Notes under the pieces: generated by a model | Told to the model about the DNA's origin: nothing | The model's database searches: none | What the model saw: only the letters and a program-made list of their open reading frames with translations | In this document: positions 49,822 to 51,771 of the stretch, piece after piece | Position numbering within the stretch: the stretch's first letter is position 1 | Layout: each line of letters opens with the position of its first letter | Made by a program: the position numbers and the translations under genes | From: Defluviicoccus sp. | Lineage (GTDB): Bacteria > Pseudomonadota > Alphaproteobacteria > MPNO01 | DNA: 51,771 nt | Assembly: GCA_028821395.1 (NCBI GenBank) | Contig: JAPPGP010000003.1 | Span: forward strand, 62,447-114,217 | Direction of reading: 5' to 3'

Positions 49822-50778
49822 ATGCACAGATATCGAAACCTGATCCTTCTGGGGTTGCTGGCAGCGATTCCCCTGATCGGCGCCATCGTACTCGCCAACG
49901 TCTTCCTGTCGGGCGAGGAGGCCGACCCGGTCCGCACGGCACAGCCCCAGCAACAACCGGCGCCGAGGGCGCCCGTCACCCGCAAGGTCATCGTGGCCGA
50001 CCGCAACCTGGAGGTGGGCACGCTGCTCGGGGACGGGGATCTGGGCACGCTCGACATGGAGCAAGGCAAGATTCGCCGCCGCCACATCCTGGTGGAAGGC
50101 TCCAGGACCGTCGAAGCGTTTCGCGGCTACGCCATGCGCGAGCCGCTGTCGCCCGGGGCGCCGCTGACCTGGTCGGCGATCATCGGCCCGGGGCAGCGCG
50201 GGTTTCTCGCCGCGGCGTTGCGGCCGGGCACGAGGGCGGTGACAATTCAGCTCGGGAAGGGCACACGCCATGCCGGGCTGGTCGATCCGGGCGACCGGGT
50301 GGACGTGATCCTGACCGCGAGGCTGCGGCTCCCCGACGGCGCCAAGACCGTGTTCACGCGCACCATTCTGGAGGACGTGCGCGTGGTCGCGGTCGACCGT
50401 CGGATCGAAAGCGCCGACACGCCGAAGAAGAAGGGCGAGAAGCTCAAGCGCAGCGAGATCGTTACCGCCACCCTCGAGGTGGCCCCGGCCCAGGCCGGCC
50501 GTCTGGCGCTCGGCGCGCATGAGGGCACGCTCTCGGTCGCGGTGCGCTCGCTCGCCTCGGCCCCGCGGCAAAGCGGCAACAGGGCCGTCGATCTGGAACA
50601 GTTGATGTCCTCGCCCGAGGACCGGGGAGAGTCGGTGGTCGCGAGCGGCGGGCCGGGGGCGCGGGGGGGCCGCCTGGAGCCGTGGAAGAAGGTTCGCGTG
50701 TTCCGCGGAGACAAGGTGAGCGTGGAAAAGTTCGCCGATCCGTCGCGCAGCGAGGATAGCGCAGTGCCCGGGCAATAG
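49822..50778 (+). CDS. cpaB: RcpC/CpaB-like pilus assembly protein
   Basis: 318 residues. N-terminal helix (YRNLILLGLLAAIPLIGAIV) and an SAF domain: RKVIVADRNLEVGTLLGDGD near 54-73, AMREPLSPGAPLTWSAII near 110-127. The CpaB block RPGTRAVTIQLGKGTRHAGL and VDPGDRVDVILTARLRLP follow near 140-175. A basic insert ADTPKKKGEKLKRSEI near 199 is less usual, and the C-terminus is a 60-residue Gly/Glu-rich tail. In other loci cpaB is next to the secretin gene; here it lies 14 kb away at the end of the operon. Confidence 0.9.
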   Translation: MHRYRNLILLGLLAAIPLIGAIVLANVFLSGEEADPVRTAQPQQQPAPRAPVTRKVIVADRNLEVGTLLGDGDLGTLDMEQGKIRRRHILVEGSRTVEAFRGYAMREPLSPGAPLTWSAIIGPGQRGFLAAALRPGTRAVTIQLGKGTRHAGLVDPGDRVDVILTARLRLPDGAKTVFTRTILEDVRVVAVDRRIESADTPKKKGEKLKRSEIVTATLEVAPAQAGRLALGAHEGTLSVAVRSLASAPRQSGNRAVDLEQLMSSPEDRGESVVASGGPGARGGRLEPWKKVRVFRGDKVSVEKFADPSRSEDSAVPGQ

Positions 50779-50831
50779 CCCGACCGTTCGCGGCCGGGGC
50801 GGCCTGTCGGAATCGGAGCCGGCACCGATCG

Positions 50832-50838
50832 AAAGGAG
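50832..50838 (+). promoter_or_regulatory. AAAGGAG favouring a TTG start
   Basis: It directly touches ATG 50839 but stands six bases before an in-frame TTG at 50845, so initiation at TTG is expected. Confidence 0.55.
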
Positions 50839-50844
50839 ATGAAA

Positions 50845-51771
50845 TTGCAGATTGCCGAAGCCTTTGCCGCCGCGCTCGAGTCCCTCCCGCAAGCGGTACG
50901 CGCGCGGCTGGACGGTGGCGAAACACTCGACTGGGAAGCGTTGGAGAGTGCCCGGACATACACGGCGCTCGGCGCGGCGGTCCGCGACCGCGATCGCTTG
51001 CCCGAACCGGTGGAGACGTTGGTGCAACGGCTGGTCCGGGATGTCGGCATCGTGCCGGAGGATGTCGTCCGTGGCATCGAGCGCCAGTCCGCGGCCAGCG
51101 CCTGGATCGACTGGGTGTCGGTCGAGTCCGACGGCGAGACCTATCGGATCCGCAATGAGCGAAGCGGTGAAGTTCACCTCGGGATCCCCGCCGAAACGGT
51201 CGCCGGATACGCGGTCCTCGCCATGGAGCTGGCGTCCGCGGTGCACCGCGCCCGCGAGCGCTGGCTGGATAGCGGGAACCGCTACCGGGCGGCGCCCGCC
51301 GATACGCTGTGCCGGCTGTCGCGATGCTCGGTTCGAATGAGCGACGCCCTGTGGAGCCCGCCGGAGACCGGCCCGGGGCGCCCCACGACGAACGACCTGG
51401 CCAGGATGCTGGAGACCGCCTGGAACGTCCAGGAGCTGCCGCTGCGCGCCGATCTGGCGTCCGCTGTTCCGTCCAAGGCCGGGCATGTCGTCCGCGCGCC
51501 CCGCAAGCGCCGGCTCGCGCCGATGACCGGCTATCGTCTGCACGCCTGCGACCCGGAAGAGATCCTCTGGCTCTGCGCTCTGGCGGAGCGGGCGGGGTTG
51601 GGCGCGCCCGGAGACGATGCGGAACAACCTCCGGCAGAGGGATCGGAACCGGCAATCGGCGCCAACGGCGCCGCGTGGGATAGGCCGCCCGCCGCCGTGG
51701 CGGCGGCGGCGGAGCGCGAACCGACGGTCGAGACGGCCGCACCGCCGGTCGGGGCGGCGGGCGTACCCGAT
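50845..51771 (+). CDS. unrecognised protein, cut by window end
   Basis: Open frame of at least 309 codons running off the right edge, starting at TTG 50845 (or ATG 50839). I do not recognise the family. No signal peptide or membrane helix is visible, so it is probably cytoplasmic. The N-terminal 90 residues are helical and acidic (LPQAVRARLDGGETLDWEAL, LVQRLVRDVGIVPEDVVRGI). A middle part has ASAWIDWVSVESDGETYRIR and a YRLHACDPEEILWLCALAER segment near 226-245. From about residue 250 it becomes Ala/Pro/Glu-rich and disordered. It is 67 bases after cpaB in the same direction, so it likely belongs to the pilus operon. Confidence 0.7.
   Translation, partial: MQIAEAFAAALESLPQAVRARLDGGETLDWEALESARTYTALGAAVRDRDRLPEPVETLVQRLVRDVGIVPEDVVRGIERQSAASAWIDWVSVESDGETYRIRNERSGEVHLGIPAETVAGYAVLAMELASAVHRARERWLDSGNRYRAAPADTLCRLSRCSVRMSDALWSPPETGPGRPTTNDLARMLETAWNVQELPLRADLASAVPSKAGHVVRAPRKRRLAPMTGYRLHACDPEEILWLCALAERAGLGAPGDDAEQPPAEGSEPAIGANGAAWDRPPAAVAAAAEREPTVETAAPPVGAAGVPD

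Noticed and set aside
49186..51627. Minus-strand open frame of over 800 codons over tadV and cpaB
   Set aside because: Antisense shadow of GC-rich genes; plus-strand frames contain the prepilin peptidase aspartates and the SAF domain.

Overview
The window is very GC-rich, densely coded and rich in LivHMGF-type ABC importers. It carries the palindromic intergenic repeats (arms ATGCCCGGA/TCCGGGCAT or ATGGCCGGA/TCCGGCCAT) that I associate with Alphaproteobacteria, plus a Tad/Cpa pilus locus. I read it as chromosomal DNA of a metabolically versatile alphaproteobacterium; genus cannot be told by eye. No tRNA, rRNA, CRISPR array, transposase or phage gene was seen.

Region 1 (1-18604, mostly + strand) is uptake and catabolism. 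After a suspicious GC-only stretch at the left edge come a Liv-type importer with two LivH permeases (144-4339) and a complete TRAP importer (4456-7423). Next are a 55-residue ribbon-helix-helix-like protein, a DUF1989 (urea-carboxylase-associated) protein and a cysteine hydrolase (7470-9367), then a convergent octopine/nopaline-type dehydrogenase. A twin-domain VOC protein (10619-11851) faces a minus-strand operon of an EthD-like protein, a nitronate-monooxygenase-like flavoprotein, an MFS carrier and a luciferase-like monooxygenase. A LivM-LivG-LivF set without its own LivH follows (15811-18185), ending in small periplasmic YtkA-like and DM13 proteins.

Region 2 (19347-28844, minus strand) is one long operon: LysR regulator, AMP-dependent acyl-CoA ligase, LivG, LivH, LivM, LivK, LivF and a phenylacetate-CoA-ligase-like enzyme. 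It looks like import of an organic acid followed by CoA activation. The acyl-CoA ligase is interrupted by an in-frame TAA at codon 36; its family-like N-terminus is readable upstream of the stop.

Region 3 (29003-31660) has a small VOC protein, one full LysR regulator and two LysR-like proteins consisting only of the DNA-binding half. One of the short ones has a near-consensus sigma70 promoter placed so that its mRNA would be almost leaderless.

Region 4 (31654-51771) is an unusual Tad pilus locus. On the minus strand are a secretin fused to a TadD-like TPR lipoprotein region, and a vWA/TadG-like protein. On the plus strand are a small lipoprotein, TadZ-1, TadE, TadF, Flp pilin, a 290-base gap with four consecutive hairpins, TadZ-2 (with N-terminal repeats), TadA, TadB, TadC, a di-heme cytochrome c peroxidase, a DAHL-type histidine-kinase-like protein, a dCache receptor without output domain, TadV, RcpC/CpaB and an unrecognised protein cut by the window end. 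Stop/start overlaps link TadA to TadB and the peroxidase to the kinase to the receptor, with only short gaps at TadB-TadC and TadC-peroxidase. This peroxidase-kinase-receptor insert in a Tad operon is my best candidate for an undescribed system: a redox or ligand sensor wired to a surface pilus.
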